The position numbers and the translations under genes were made by a program. Positions 20,713 to 28,945 of a stretch of DNA of 64,000 nt are shown piece by piece (the stretch's first letter is position 1; each line of letters begins with the position of its first letter). The stretch lies in assembly GCA_021775855.1 (NCBI GenBank), contig JAJFGZ010000008.1, positions 1 through 64,000 of the forward strand. The letters run 5' to 3'. This DNA is from Hyphomicrobiales bacterium. GTDB taxonomy: Bacteria > Pseudomonadota > Alphaproteobacteria > Rhizobiales > NORP267. The notes beneath the pieces were generated by a model that searched no databases, was not told where the DNA came from, and saw nothing but the letters and a program-made list of their open reading frames with translations.

Positions 20713-20982
20713 GTGGATTTGATGGGCCAGATATTGTCCGGTATTGCAGTCCTGGCGGTCGGTAGTCTACTTGCCTGGCTTGCACGGGCCTCGAAAAACA
20801 GGGTCGACACCGCCAAGATCATCAGCTGCCTAGAAAACAGAACCCACAAGTTCCGCTCCACCCACGCCATCGCGGCCAACACGAACCTGACAGAAGCCCG
20901 CATCCGCGATTTGGCCTCCGCCAGCGACCAGATCCGCCGGAACGAGAAAGAGAAGGAAAGTTGGACACTGGTTGGGGAATAG
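20713..20982 (+). CDS. Small membrane-anchored protein of unknown function
   Basis: 89 residues: one N-terminal membrane helix (ILSGIAVLAVGSLLAWLA), then a cytoplasmic part with predicted helices (DTAKIISCLENRTHKFRST, TNLTEARIRDLAS) spaced like a small winged-helix unit. The GTG at 20713 has AGGAG overlapping the uvrB stop, so it is probably translated from the uvrB message. No family is recognised. Confidence 0.5.
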   Translation: MDLMGQILSGIAVLAVGSLLAWLARASKNRVDTAKIISCLENRTHKFRSTHAIAANTNLTEARIRDLASASDQIRRNEKEKESWTLVGE

Positions 20983-20992
20983 CAACCATCGT

Positions 20993-21078
20993 ACTGGATC
21001 CCGGCATTCGCCGGAAAAACGAGTTTAATTTACAAACCCCGCCCGCCGTCATTCCGGCGAAAGCCGGAATCCAGTCAG
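20993..21078 (+). repeat. Dispersed palindromic repeat, copy 2
   Basis: Two inverted arms: ACTGGATCCCGGCATTCGCC(GG) at 20993-21014 and, at 21052-21078, a 27-base unit beginning TTCCGGCGAAAGCCGGAATC and ending CAGTCAG. The second unit is identical over all 27 bases to copy 3 at 21911-21937. Confidence 0.7.
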
Positions 21079-21183
21079 CATTATTCTTTTGAGGTTTCTG
21101 ATTTCCTGACCAAGTGACGTTCTTGATGCTCACTATGCAGAAAATTAGAAACAAGGTGCAAATCTCAGGTTCGAAGAGCTGCT

Positions 21184-21612
21184 CTATTTAATCGCCCAAA
21201 CGCCAGAACCTTTTCCTTCAGCCATCGAAAAGATATCCTCACGGAATTGAAACGCTTCGGAATCTGAACTGTGTGTTTCTAACTCCTTGCGAATAACTTG
21301 CTCAAAAGCCTTTGGAAGTGAACGACCAGCGCTTGATCTTATCTTCCAGACCGCCGGATAGATTTTAGATAAGTGTGCCTGTCCCCCTAATCCGACTAAT
21401 GCAGACTTTACATCATCGACCCAACGCACCTTGCTCTTTGGCGATTCAATCGTTGAGTCGAGGTGTTTCTCAGTAGTGGAATTAATGAATTCCTTTTTGA
21501 CATTATCATCCAATAAAAGTCTTCTTAGAATATCGTCCTCTGTGTGTTCATCATCTTGCCGAATTGACCAAATAGCCGCAAAAACACCTGTGGAAACTCC
21601 TATTTTTTTCAT
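21184..21612 (-). CDS. Winged-helix-like protein of unknown function in an AT-rich island
   Basis: 142 residues, clearly more AT-rich than its neighbours. The N-terminal half is charged and helical; the C-terminal half (HLSKIYPAVWKIRSSAGRSL, then KAFEQVIRKELETHSSDSEA and a GKGSGVWAIK ending) has the look of a small winged-helix domain seen in restriction-associated and other mobile defence proteins. AAGGA lies 9 bases before the ATG. It sits between two identical 27-base direct repeats, which suggests transfer. No partner gene is present, so a defence role is only a guess. Confidence 0.6.
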   Translation of the reverse strand: MKKIGVSTGVFAAIWSIRQDDEHTEDDILRRLLLDDNVKKEFINSTTEKHLDSTIESPKSKVRWVDDVKSALVGLGGQAHLSKIYPAVWKIRSSAGRSLPKAFEQVIRKELETHSSDSEAFQFREDIFSMAEGKGSGVWAIK

Positions 21613-22071
21613 TCTAAAAATTCCTTAAGAGGGAATAGAGGTAAAATTTTAGTTCTAGAGTTCTATTCTCTCTTAAAGAAAGTGTCAATCCATCAGCACG
21701 GCAATCCAGTATGGTCATAATTGACTGTCGAGCCGACAAAGAATGTAACTTACAATCACTTTTCCATCCCGCCAATCTTCCACCCACCATCTGACTCGAG
21801 CGCGCGCTGTCCGAGATGACGAGCAGGAATAGAATAATTTAATCTAACCTCCGAGATTCCGGCAGACATTGGAATTGCGAAATGGTTGTTGCGGTCTCAC
21901 ACCACCGTATTTCCGGCGAAAGCCGGAATCCAGTCAGGGCCTGTCGGCAAACGCCACACTGTGTCGACATCACAACCTGCATCGCGATCGCAAATACAAT
22001 AAACGGCACCACTTACAACAGTTACGGCAAGGCGCGCGATAGCCTGATCCCGATGGTACTGCCTTCCACCC
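21613..22071. other. AT-rich gene-free region with repeat copy 3
   Basis: About 460 bases between the winged-helix gene and the OmpA-like gene. The first part (to about 21780) is AT-rich and probably holds the promoter of the minus-strand gene. Repeat copy 3 is at 21911-21937. No further supported gene is seen. Confidence 0.5.
21911..21937 (+). repeat. Dispersed palindromic repeat, copy 3
   Basis: 27 bases identical to 21052-21078 and in the same orientation; the inner 21 bases also match copy 1 at 17944. Lies in the gene-free region beyond the AT-rich island. Confidence 0.7.
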
Positions 22072-23046
22072 CTACTGCTCCAACCGCCGCACCAGCTCCA
22101 CCCTGCGATTTAGTTGCCGACCGGCGTCGTTGTCGTTGGAGGCGACCGGGGCCATGGGGCCGACACCGCCGGGCTGGAGCCGTCCGGGATCGATTGAATA
22201 GTCACGCGTCAGCGCCGCGATGACCGAGGCCGCGCGCTTCTGTGACAGGGCCATGTTGAAATCGAACGCGCCGGTATCGTCGGTATGGCCGACGATATAA
22301 TAATTCCCGGTGCGCGACCGGAGCACGTCGGCCACAACCTGAAGTGAGTAGGTCGAGGACGGGCGGATCACCGATGTCCCGGTATCAAACTCGATCCCGT
22401 ATAGGACCGCGCTACCGGCTTCCTCGATTTGGCGGTTCAGCATCTCTTCGTTGATGACAACGGTGTTTTCTTCCATCGCCGCTATCGTGACTTCCTCCAT
22501 CAGATAATGGTCGCGCTCGCTGCTGAGATTGAGGACAAAGACCGTCTCCTGACCATCCCTGGTGATGCTGGCCGAGAGGTAAAATTCGGGGAAAAGTCTG
22601 ATCTGATCGATATTACTCCCGGAAAGAGACCCATCCCCGATATTTTCAAATGGCCGGTCTACCAGGCCGTTCCTGTCGTGAATGTCGCCCACCGCAGCGC
22701 GTATCGCGTCTCCTCGACTGCTCACCTTGTCGCTGAACAGAATGCTGAAGCCGGCGTCCGTCAGCGCCGTTTCGAAACTCCGCAGGATTTCCAGATTGCC
22801 CTTCCCCTCCGGTTTGATGAGGACGACGCCCCGCACTTCGCCTTCGAGCGTGCGCTCGGAAAAGGTCTCCCTGTCTCCCTCAAGAACCGTCATCTGGTCA
22901 AAATCCAGATAAAATTGAGCGACATACGCGCTCCCAGCAAAGGGCTGGACCACCATGGTCTCTTGCGCCGACGCCCCGGGCACCGATCCGAAACCCAGCA
23001 GCGCAAAGGCGAGCGGAATTAGACGGAAAAAAATACGCGAAATCAT
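22072..23046 (-). CDS. OmpA-family C-terminal domain protein, exported
   Basis: 324 residues: signal peptide (IPLAFALLGFGSVPGASA), a central domain of unknown fold, and a C-terminal OmpA-like peptidoglycan-binding domain (FDTGTSVIRPSSTYSLQVVA, GHTDDTGAFDFNMALSQKRA, NRRVELV). It probably tethers an envelope component to peptidoglycan. Two ATGs lie close together: the one at 23052 is only 2 bases from GGAG, so the one at 23046, 8 bases away, is the likely start. The frame is open much further upstream but without sense. Divergent from the cytochrome c gene. Confidence 0.82.
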   Translation of the reverse strand: MISRIFFRLIPLAFALLGFGSVPGASAQETMVVQPFAGSAYVAQFYLDFDQMTVLEGDRETFSERTLEGEVRGVVLIKPEGKGNLEILRSFETALTDAGFSILFSDKVSSRGDAIRAAVGDIHDRNGLVDRPFENIGDGSLSGSNIDQIRLFPEFYLSASITRDGQETVFVLNLSSERDHYLMEEVTIAAMEENTVVINEEMLNRQIEEAGSAVLYGIEFDTGTSVIRPSSTYSLQVVADVLRSRTGNYYIVGHTDDTGAFDFNMALSQKRAASVIAALTRDYSIDPGRLQPGGVGPMAPVASNDNDAGRQLNRRVELVRRLEQ

Positions 23047-23266
23047 TTTCATTCTCCCTAAAACGCCCGCCAGCAGAAACATGTCCCAATCCAGATACAA
23101 ATAAACCGTTTGCCTCTTTGAAAAGCAAACAGTCTCTGAACTCGGCCAGAACTCCAGCGCCATACCCGAACCACCCAAATAGCCCAGGATCCTAAAAATT
23201 GATGTAAAACAATATATCGCATACAAAAGTCATGCAGGATGGCGTTTGACAATAAGGAGAATGAGC

Positions 23267-23836
23267 ATGTCAGTCTTCAAACTTTCGGCCGTTGGTCTGG
23301 TTTTCGCTCTGGCCGTTGCAGGTCCGGGTAAATTTGCAAATGCCGATGAGGGGCATGACGACGATGATGCCAAGGGCATGATGGAACAAATGCAGGAGGA
23401 CCATGGCGAACACGAGCACGGTCACGATTTTGAGTCCTTGGAGGAGATGTCGCCCCAGCAGATGGATCGCATGTTCAGCTTCATGCGGGATGTGGGCATT
23501 GCGGTTCCACCAATGAACGCAGCGAATGGCCGGGCGTTGTTCACCGACACCGGTTGCGTGGTCTGTCATTCAGTAAACGGCGTTGGCGGCGAAATTGGTC
23601 CCAGTCTGAACGCGGCAGATATGCCGTCGCCGATGAATGCCTTTGAATTCGCCGCAAGAATGTGGCGCGGCTCCGCGGCGATGGCCGCCATGCAGGAGGA
23701 CCTGCTCGGCGGCTTTATCAACCTGACGGGCCAGGATCTGGCAGACCTGGTGGCCTTTGCCCACGATGACAAAGAGCAGGAAAAATTGACGAGAGACCAG
23801 GTGCCGGAGCAATACCGGGATTTGTTAGGATACTAG
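23267..23836 (+). CDS. Periplasmic c-type cytochrome with His/Asp-rich N-terminus
   Basis: 189 residues with a signal peptide, then an unusual His/Asp/Glu-rich stretch (about residues 28-53, with DEGHDDDD and GEHEHGHD) that could bind metal ions. One heme c site, CVVCHS, lies at 97-102, and Met residues downstream (RMWRGSAAMAAMQ) could be the sixth ligand. It resembles small class I cytochromes used in periplasmic electron transfer. AAGGAG is 7 bases before the ATG at 23267 and too close to the one at 23261. No oxidase gene is adjacent. Confidence 0.82.
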   Translation: MSVFKLSAVGLVFALAVAGPGKFANADEGHDDDDAKGMMEQMQEDHGEHEHGHDFESLEEMSPQQMDRMFSFMRDVGIAVPPMNAANGRALFTDTGCVVCHSVNGVGGEIGPSLNAADMPSPMNAFEFAARMWRGSAAMAAMQEDLLGGFINLTGQDLADLVAFAHDDKEQEKLTRDQVPEQYRDLLGY

Positions 23837-23926
23837 GCGGCGGAAATTTCGCGCGGGGATTGCCCTGTATATTCAATTTGCTTGTACCAGTATTTTTGAC
23901 CCGATAATTTTCATTGCCCGGGAGCT

Positions 23927-23950
23927 GGAATTCGGCGCCCGATGATCCTG
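23927..23950. repeat. Intergenic 24-base repeat, copy A
   Basis: GGAATTCGGCGCCCGATGAT(CCTG). Matches 28814-28837 at 21 of 24 positions by eye; both copies lie between genes. Confidence 0.35.
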
Positions 23951-23993
23951 AATCGGTTGCCCAGTTTTACTACAAAAAGATTCAGCCTACCGA

Positions 23994-24824
23994 TCACCGG
24001 GTCGCCATCACGACCAGCATCGCGATCGCGTAGGCGATAAACAGGCCGAGTTGTACAACCTCCGGAAGCCGGCGCGACAGGCGGATGCCGATCGGGCTTC
24101 CGGCCAGCGCCCCGGTCGCCATACCGGCCAGCGCAGGCAGGTAGATATATCCGGCGCGGGGCTGGGGAATTGCGATTTCGTCCAACCCACCGAGGAAATA
24201 ACCCGCCCCAGCAAATATCCCGACAATAAGCGCTAGACCAACCGCCACTTCGGCTGCTTGCCCCATGCGGTAGCCCTTGTGGCTCAATACCGGGGTCATA
24301 ACAGCGGCAACGCCGATGCCGAGCAGTGCGCCGAATATCCCGGCGATTGTGCCGTAACCCCAGGCCTCCGTCGTTTGAATTTCTTCAATGTTTTCAGCAC
24401 CCGCCGCTGTCCCGTCGGCCGGTACCGCATTTCCGTATAGCGCGTGCATCCGGCGGATCAGGCGTCCGATCATATAGGCGAGGAAGGCCATGAACAGCCA
24501 GCGCATCACCTGCCCCGGCAAAGCATCGCCGATGACCGAGCCGACCCCTGCGCCAACGGCAACTGGCATCCACAGCTTGCGGAACAATTCGAAGTTAGGC
24601 GGGCTTTGCCTCCAGCGCAGCCAGACCGTATAGAGCGAAGTCAGGATAATAACGGCGAGCGAAGTCGCCACCGCCACGTGCATCAAGAATTCCAGCGGCA
24701 CACCGTCGAGCGCCAGCGCCACCACCAGAAGCGGGACCATCGCAAGCCCCCCACCCATGCCAAACAGGCCGGATACGATTCCGGCGGCCAGCCCGGCAAC
24801 GAGGTAAAACAGTAAAGCCGTCAT
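23994..24824 (-). CDS. TSUP family transporter (TauE/SafE type)
   Basis: 276 residues with eight or so transmembrane helices in two related halves: N-terminal FYLVAGLAAGIVSGLFGMGG and second-half GTIAGIFGALLGIGVAAVMT, the glycine-rich TSUP signatures. The family exports sulfite, sulfoacetate or related organosulfur anions across the inner membrane; which one here is unknown. The frame runs to 24974, overlapping the divergent gene, so the ATG at 24824, directly before the first helix, is preferred. Confidence 0.85.
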   Translation of the reverse strand: MTALLFYLVAGLAAGIVSGLFGMGGGLAMVPLLVVALALDGVPLEFLMHVAVATSLAVIILTSLYTVWLRWRQSPPNFELFRKLWMPVAVGAGVGSVIGDALPGQVMRWLFMAFLAYMIGRLIRRMHALYGNAVPADGTAAGAENIEEIQTTEAWGYGTIAGIFGALLGIGVAAVMTPVLSHKGYRMGQAAEVAVGLALIVGIFAGAGYFLGGLDEIAIPQPRAGYIYLPALAGMATGALAGSPIGIRLSRRLPEVVQLGLFIAYAIAMLVVMATR

Positions 24825-24946
24825 CTCAGATCCAATTGCCCCGGCCCGGTTTGATTCCCCAATACCATCCAGCAGAATCCCGGTCATTGCCAGCGCCAGC
24901 GGCGCGCAAATTTCGCATTTCGAGTAAAAAATGATATATTTTCTCC

Positions 24947-25294
24947 ATGACCAAGCGATTTGGAGCAGAAACACTCTGTCTGATTGCAGGTGTGTCGCTC
25001 GCGATCGGTCTGGCGGCCGCGCCAGCGCGCGCCGAAGGGTTGATGAATGTCCAGGGTCAGCCGGGCCTGAACTGCACGTGCCGCTACCGCGGCCAGGATT
25101 TTCAATTGGGCGACCGGGTCTGCCTGAATTCGCCTGATGGTCCGCAACAGGCCGAATGCGGGTTTGTGCTCAACAATACGTCCTGGAATTTCACTGGCCT
25201 GTCGTGCGTCTATTCGAACCGCGCCACGCCCGGCCGATTGGCAGCGTTGCCAGCGATGAACATGTCGCCCGTCCCAATTGCCTCCTTGGAATAG
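24947..25294 (+). CDS. Small secreted cysteine-containing protein
   Basis: 115 residues: signal peptide (LCLIAGVSLAIGLAAAPARA), then a compact domain with paired cysteines (GLNCTCRYRG, DRVCLNSP, AECGFV, LSCVYS) that can form disulfides. The domain is a small, conserved exported type of unknown function in alphaproteobacteria, as far as I can tell. Divergent from the TSUP transporter gene; the next exported protein follows 27 bases later, so the two may be cotranscribed. Confidence 0.65.
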   Translation: MTKRFGAETLCLIAGVSLAIGLAAAPARAEGLMNVQGQPGLNCTCRYRGQDFQLGDRVCLNSPDGPQQAECGFVLNNTSWNFTGLSCVYSNRATPGRLAALPAMNMSPVPIASLE

Positions 25295-25321
25295 CCTAGA
25301 TTTTCAGGTTAGGGTGGATCA

Positions 25322-26311
25322 ATGAAATTTACTTTCCTTTGCCGTCATTTTCTAAACTTGGCTTTCGCCGCGACGCTTTCAACTCTGGCGGTATCCGGCC
25401 TTGCCTTTGGTCAAGCCCGCGAGACCCTCCGCGATTGGCAAGTCTGGTGCGAAACGTCAGGCAGTTGTGTCGCCGAGACCTCAGCCACCGGCCGGACAGA
25501 CGCGACAACCTATCGCTTTTCACTGAAATTCCACCGCGACTACAGGGAAGCTCCGTGGCGCGTGGCTATCGTCATGAGCGGCGCGGAACCTGCACCAACA
25601 AGTGTGCTAATCCTGCAAATCGACGACGGTGCCAATTTCCGTTTCGAGCCCGACGAAATTGTTCGTGTCAGGCAGGAATTCGAGTTGATTGGTGAGTACA
25701 AGATAAATGCCCTCATGGACGCATTACGCGGGGGCGATAAACTCTGGCTTACTTTCCACAATCCACGCATTCGTGAAACCGGTCTGGGGTTTTCGTTGAG
25801 CGGTGTTGTTGCATCCATCATATGGATCGACGAACAGCAATCGATCGAGCTTGAGGCTCAGCCTGTTCCAGACCAGATTACCCAATTGCTGGCGCTCGAC
25901 CCGTTCTGCGGCATGTACGAATTGCCAGATGAATTTACCCCGGAAAACTATCAATTGTCGGACGACGAATGGCTTTATTTCGTCCCATGCATGACCAGCG
26001 CCTACAACGAGATCACCAGGGTTTACGTAGTAAATTTGCGATACGACGAGATTGTCCCGCTCCATTTCCCGATCTACTCGGAGGACTTTGGGTGGGGAGG
26101 CACCAACGACCTCTACAATCATCAGTATGACGCCGATACGCGGACCCTCACCAGCTTCACCAGAGGCCGGGGCCTTGGCGATTGCGGATCAAGAGCACGA
26201 TATAGGTGGAGGGAATACAATTTCATGCTGCTTGAATTTCGGTCCTGGGAAGAGTGCGACGGCACTCGCATGCCCGCCGACTGGCCGATTATCTATCCGG
26301 TTCAAAAATAA
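25322..26311 (+). CDS. DUF1176 domain exported protein
   Basis: 329 residues with a signal peptide (FLNLAFAATLSTLAVSGLAFG). The N-terminal part (LRDWQVWCETSGSCVAE) and the C-terminal part (LTSFTRGRGLGDCGSRARYR, then EFRSWEECDGTRMPADWPII) match DUF1176 proteins. Cysteines are spaced for disulfides, fitting the periplasm. Function unknown. Its end overlaps by 10 bases the end of the convergent membrane-protein gene. Confidence 0.78.
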   Translation: MKFTFLCRHFLNLAFAATLSTLAVSGLAFGQARETLRDWQVWCETSGSCVAETSATGRTDATTYRFSLKFHRDYREAPWRVAIVMSGAEPAPTSVLILQIDDGANFRFEPDEIVRVRQEFELIGEYKINALMDALRGGDKLWLTFHNPRIRETGLGFSLSGVVASIIWIDEQQSIELEAQPVPDQITQLLALDPFCGMYELPDEFTPENYQLSDDEWLYFVPCMTSAYNEITRVYVVNLRYDEIVPLHFPIYSEDFGWGGTNDLYNHQYDADTRTLTSFTRGRGLGDCGSRARYRWREYNFMLLEFRSWEECDGTRMPADWPIIYPVQK

Positions 26312-26859
26312 AGCCCGTGAGCAAAATAGGGCACCGGCGCGACCAGCAGCCATCCGCGCACCCGCCAGTTCTCGAACCGCCGCCACAGGATTACGATCAA
26401 TACGGCAACCAACCCAATTTCCATCATGCTGATAATGTTGCCGTAATAGCGTGGGTTCCAATAGGAGAAGGGCGAATAGAACCGCCAGTCAGAGAACGGC
26501 CAAAAGTACCGGTAGGCGTCTGACCGGTGCACCGGAAAATCACCGGCGAAATGGATCAGGCCGGAAATGCAGAATATTGTTACAACCAACGAATTGCGCC
26601 AAAGCCCCACCAACAAGGCGGCAATATAGATCGGCACCGAGTTGCTGACCGCGCTCATCAATTGCCAGTAATCGCTGAAATGCAACTGACCAAAAATAAC
26701 GCGATCCGACAGCCCCTCGACGAATTTAGCATTGGCCCACATCACATAGAGTGACATGTCGGGAACCAGGCTGCCTGCGATGGCCGCCCAGTTGCGCCCC
26801 TTTTCCCCGGGCTTTGCCAGCAACGCCGCACTGAGGAGAAGGTGGGTCGGGGTATTCAT
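26302..26859 (-). CDS. Integral membrane protein, possible metal-dependent hydrolase-like (YdjM type)
   Basis: 185 residues with four to five membrane helices and several conserved His/Asp positions: MNTPTHLLLSAALL, AGSLVPDMSLYVM and GLIHFAGDFPVHRSDAYRYF. His in the first helix and H..D..H in the middle recall the inner-membrane putative hydrolases of the YdjM/LexA-regulated type. The ATG overlaps the stop of the thioesterase gene (ATGA), so the two are translationally coupled. A longer open frame to 27153 only shadows that gene. Activity is not established. Confidence 0.65.
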   Translation of the reverse strand: MNTPTHLLLSAALLAKPGEKGRNWAAIAGSLVPDMSLYVMWANAKFVEGLSDRVIFGQLHFSDYWQLMSAVSNSVPIYIAALLVGLWRNSLVVTIFCISGLIHFAGDFPVHRSDAYRYFWPFSDWRFYSPFSYWNPRYYGNIISMMEIGLVAVLIVILWRRFENWRVRGWLLVAPVPYFAHGLYF

Positions 26860-27305
26860 TTTTCGGCGTATACGGGACCGAGAAGGGCATAGACCAGGGT
26901 TGCCGAGGCAATCGGCATATCTTCTTTCTCTCCGGTCATGATGGCGTGCCCGAACGCCATGGTCCTGCCAAGCCGCATCATATGAACGGTACAAATGACC
27001 CCATCTGACGAGACCGGTTTCATGAAATGGACGGTTGTATCGACTGTGGTCATGGGCCGATTTCCGCCAGACGCAGCTGCAACCGCGAACACCATCGAGG
27101 TATCGGCAAGCGCCATCAGCGCCTGTCCGCAAATTGTGCCGCCTGAACGGCATAGTTTCTCGGCAAACGGCATTCTCACAATTGTCTTGTCGGTGGCCAG
27201 GCTGACAATCTCCAGATCAAGCCCCCCAACCCACGGGGCCACGCCATCCGCCAATAACGCTATCGCCGCCGCTTTACTGAATTCGCCCACGCTGTTCCCC
27301 CGCAA
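26856..27305 (-). CDS. PaaI family hotdog thioesterase
   Basis: 149 residues with the hotdog helix and strand signatures: CGQALMALADTSMVFAVAAA and TVDTTVHFMKPVSSDGVICT, with the Asp of LADTSM as probable catalytic residue. These cytoplasmic tetramers hydrolyse acyl- or aryl-CoA esters. The gene overlaps the downstream membrane-protein gene by 4 bases and follows the TPR-oxygenase gene by 10 bases, so three genes form one minus-strand unit. Confidence 0.83.
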   Translation of the reverse strand: MRGNSVGEFSKAAAIALLADGVAPWVGGLDLEIVSLATDKTIVRMPFAEKLCRSGGTICGQALMALADTSMVFAVAAASGGNRPMTTVDTTVHFMKPVSSDGVICTVHMMRLGRTMAFGHAIMTGEKEDMPIASATLVYALLGPVYAEK

Positions 27306-27315
27306 ACTCCAACAT

Positions 27316-28689
27316 TCAAACCGGTATCACGTCGAATGCGATACAAATCCGTTTGCTGCTTCCCTCGAATGGTACCGTGCGATGATAGAAACACGCCGGG
27401 AACAAAATCATCAAGCCCTCATGCGGCTTGTATTGCCGGATCATATGATCCTTGCTGCAGCCAAATTCTTCAGGTGGGCGTCCCACTTCAAAGCCGCCGG
27501 CGATGGTGCCATCGCGGCCGTTTTCCTCAGCTGAAACTTCTTCAGGAACGCGCAAATAATAGCAGCCGCTCAAATACCCGGATTTATGGATATGCTGGCT
27601 CTGGTTGCCCTCCATGTCGAGCACCGCCGCCCAGGCGTAAATCATGTAGTCGTCGGGACAGGCCGCCGCGAACGGGTGCCCGTTGCCCGAGACCCGCAGG
27701 TCTTCAAGATATTCATCGACGGCCCGGTGCATTTCCAACTCCAGCGCCGCGACCGGGCCTTTTTCTCCTTCAAGCAGATCGTCGGAAATTTTGAGTTTCG
27801 GATGGTGGTATTTCAAATCCGTGACTGGCGGCATGAACAGTGTCGGGTGGTTGAGGACATGGTCTTCAAGCGCCAGATTGAGCTCGTCAAGGTTCGCAAA
27901 CTCCCCGGCGACGGCAATCTCATACGGCTTCACGAACCGGTCGAAATCAAACAGCTCAGCCGCTTCGCCGTCCCGTCCCGCTTCCTGCAGGGCGTGTCCC
28001 TTCAGCGCCAATCCTTCAACCGCTCCCGGTTTCCGCGCTAGCCATTCGTCGCAAATCTTAATCGTCTCTTCCGGGCGGCCCGCGCCGACCAGAGCGGCGC
28101 CCAGATTGTGCTCCATGGTCTCATCTTCGTAACCAAGTTCAAGCGCCAATGAATAGGCAGACACTGCCTTCGAAAAGTGACCCTGTTTATGCGCGATGAC
28201 ACCAGATATTGCATGGGCATCGCCATTCCCAGGTTCAAGGGCAACGGCCCTCTCGGCGCGACTAGCAGCTTTCTCGAACAACCTCAGATCTTTGAGAGCT
28301 TCAGCCCAGATCAATTGAATTCCACCGTGATCGGGCCATTTCCGGGCGGCATGCTCCATCGCATCGCTGGCGCGACGAAATTCACCGATCTCCCGGGCGG
28401 CCCCGGCATGCCCCAGATAGGCGTCCGGCGGAACCTCGAGCCGGTCAATCGCTTTGCGCTGGGCCTTCAAAAATTTTACAGCCTGGGCGCGCTCCCCCAG
28501 TTCGTGCGACATGATCGCGGCCATGCCCAATATCTGCGGCTCCCTGGGTGCAATCACCAACATTTCGCGAACAATCTCAAGTGCTTGAGCAACGCGACCG
28601 GCCTGATGGTGACCCGCGACTTGCTGGCGCAAAGATTTTAGTTTCTGAAGTTGGAATTCCGGCTGACTCGACACCTGATTCTTCTCCAC
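27316..28689 (-). CDS. TPR-2OG-Fe(II) oxygenase fusion
   Basis: 457 residues. About residues 10-245 are tetratricopeptide-like helical repeats (GRVAQALEIVREMLVIAPRE, NGDAHAISGVIAHKQGHFSK). The remainder is a putative 2-oxoglutarate/Fe(II) oxygenase: HIHKSGYLSGCYYLRVPEE with the HxH metal pair, the distal His in FPACFYHRTVPFEG and the 2OG-binding Arg in SKRICIAFDV. Related domains occur in phage, cyanophage and marine proteobacterial proteins. The TPR part probably recruits a protein substrate for hydroxylation; the substrate is unknown. Confidence 0.82.
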   Translation of the reverse strand: MEKNQVSSQPEFQLQKLKSLRQQVAGHHQAGRVAQALEIVREMLVIAPREPQILGMAAIMSHELGERAQAVKFLKAQRKAIDRLEVPPDAYLGHAGAAREIGEFRRASDAMEHAARKWPDHGGIQLIWAEALKDLRLFEKAASRAERAVALEPGNGDAHAISGVIAHKQGHFSKAVSAYSLALELGYEDETMEHNLGAALVGAGRPEETIKICDEWLARKPGAVEGLALKGHALQEAGRDGEAAELFDFDRFVKPYEIAVAGEFANLDELNLALEDHVLNHPTLFMPPVTDLKYHHPKLKISDDLLEGEKGPVAALELEMHRAVDEYLEDLRVSGNGHPFAAACPDDYMIYAWAAVLDMEGNQSQHIHKSGYLSGCYYLRVPEEVSAEENGRDGTIAGGFEVGRPPEEFGCSKDHMIRQYKPHEGLMILFPACFYHRTVPFEGSSKRICIAFDVIPV

Positions 28690-28813
28690 CTAATTCGGAT
28701 ATTGGCTGGACAAATATCATAGTTTGTGGCGGAAAACCCACGAAATTGCATCATCAAGCTCGTCGATACCGAGAGACACGTCAACTTGTAGGCTGATCTA
28801 TACACTTTCCATG

Positions 28814-28837
28814 GGAATTCGGCGCCTGATGGTCTTG
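28814..28837. repeat. Intergenic 24-base repeat, copy B
   Basis: GGAATTCGGCGCCTGATGGT(CTTG), the partner of 23927-23950, upstream of the exchanger gene. Confidence 0.35.
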
Positions 28838-28945
28838 CACCTTAGACAATGATGGCCCACATCTATGGGTCTGGCCACGAATTTGACCTGGTACCCGGCA
28901 GACGACAGGCTCTCCACAAAAGAGAGGGCAGGATTTATCTAGATT

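Noticed and set aside
26860-27153. N-terminal extension of the membrane protein gene at 26302
   Set aside because: The extra 98 residues are Arg/His-rich frame noise over the thioesterase gene; the ATGA overlap at 26856-26859 gives a normal start.
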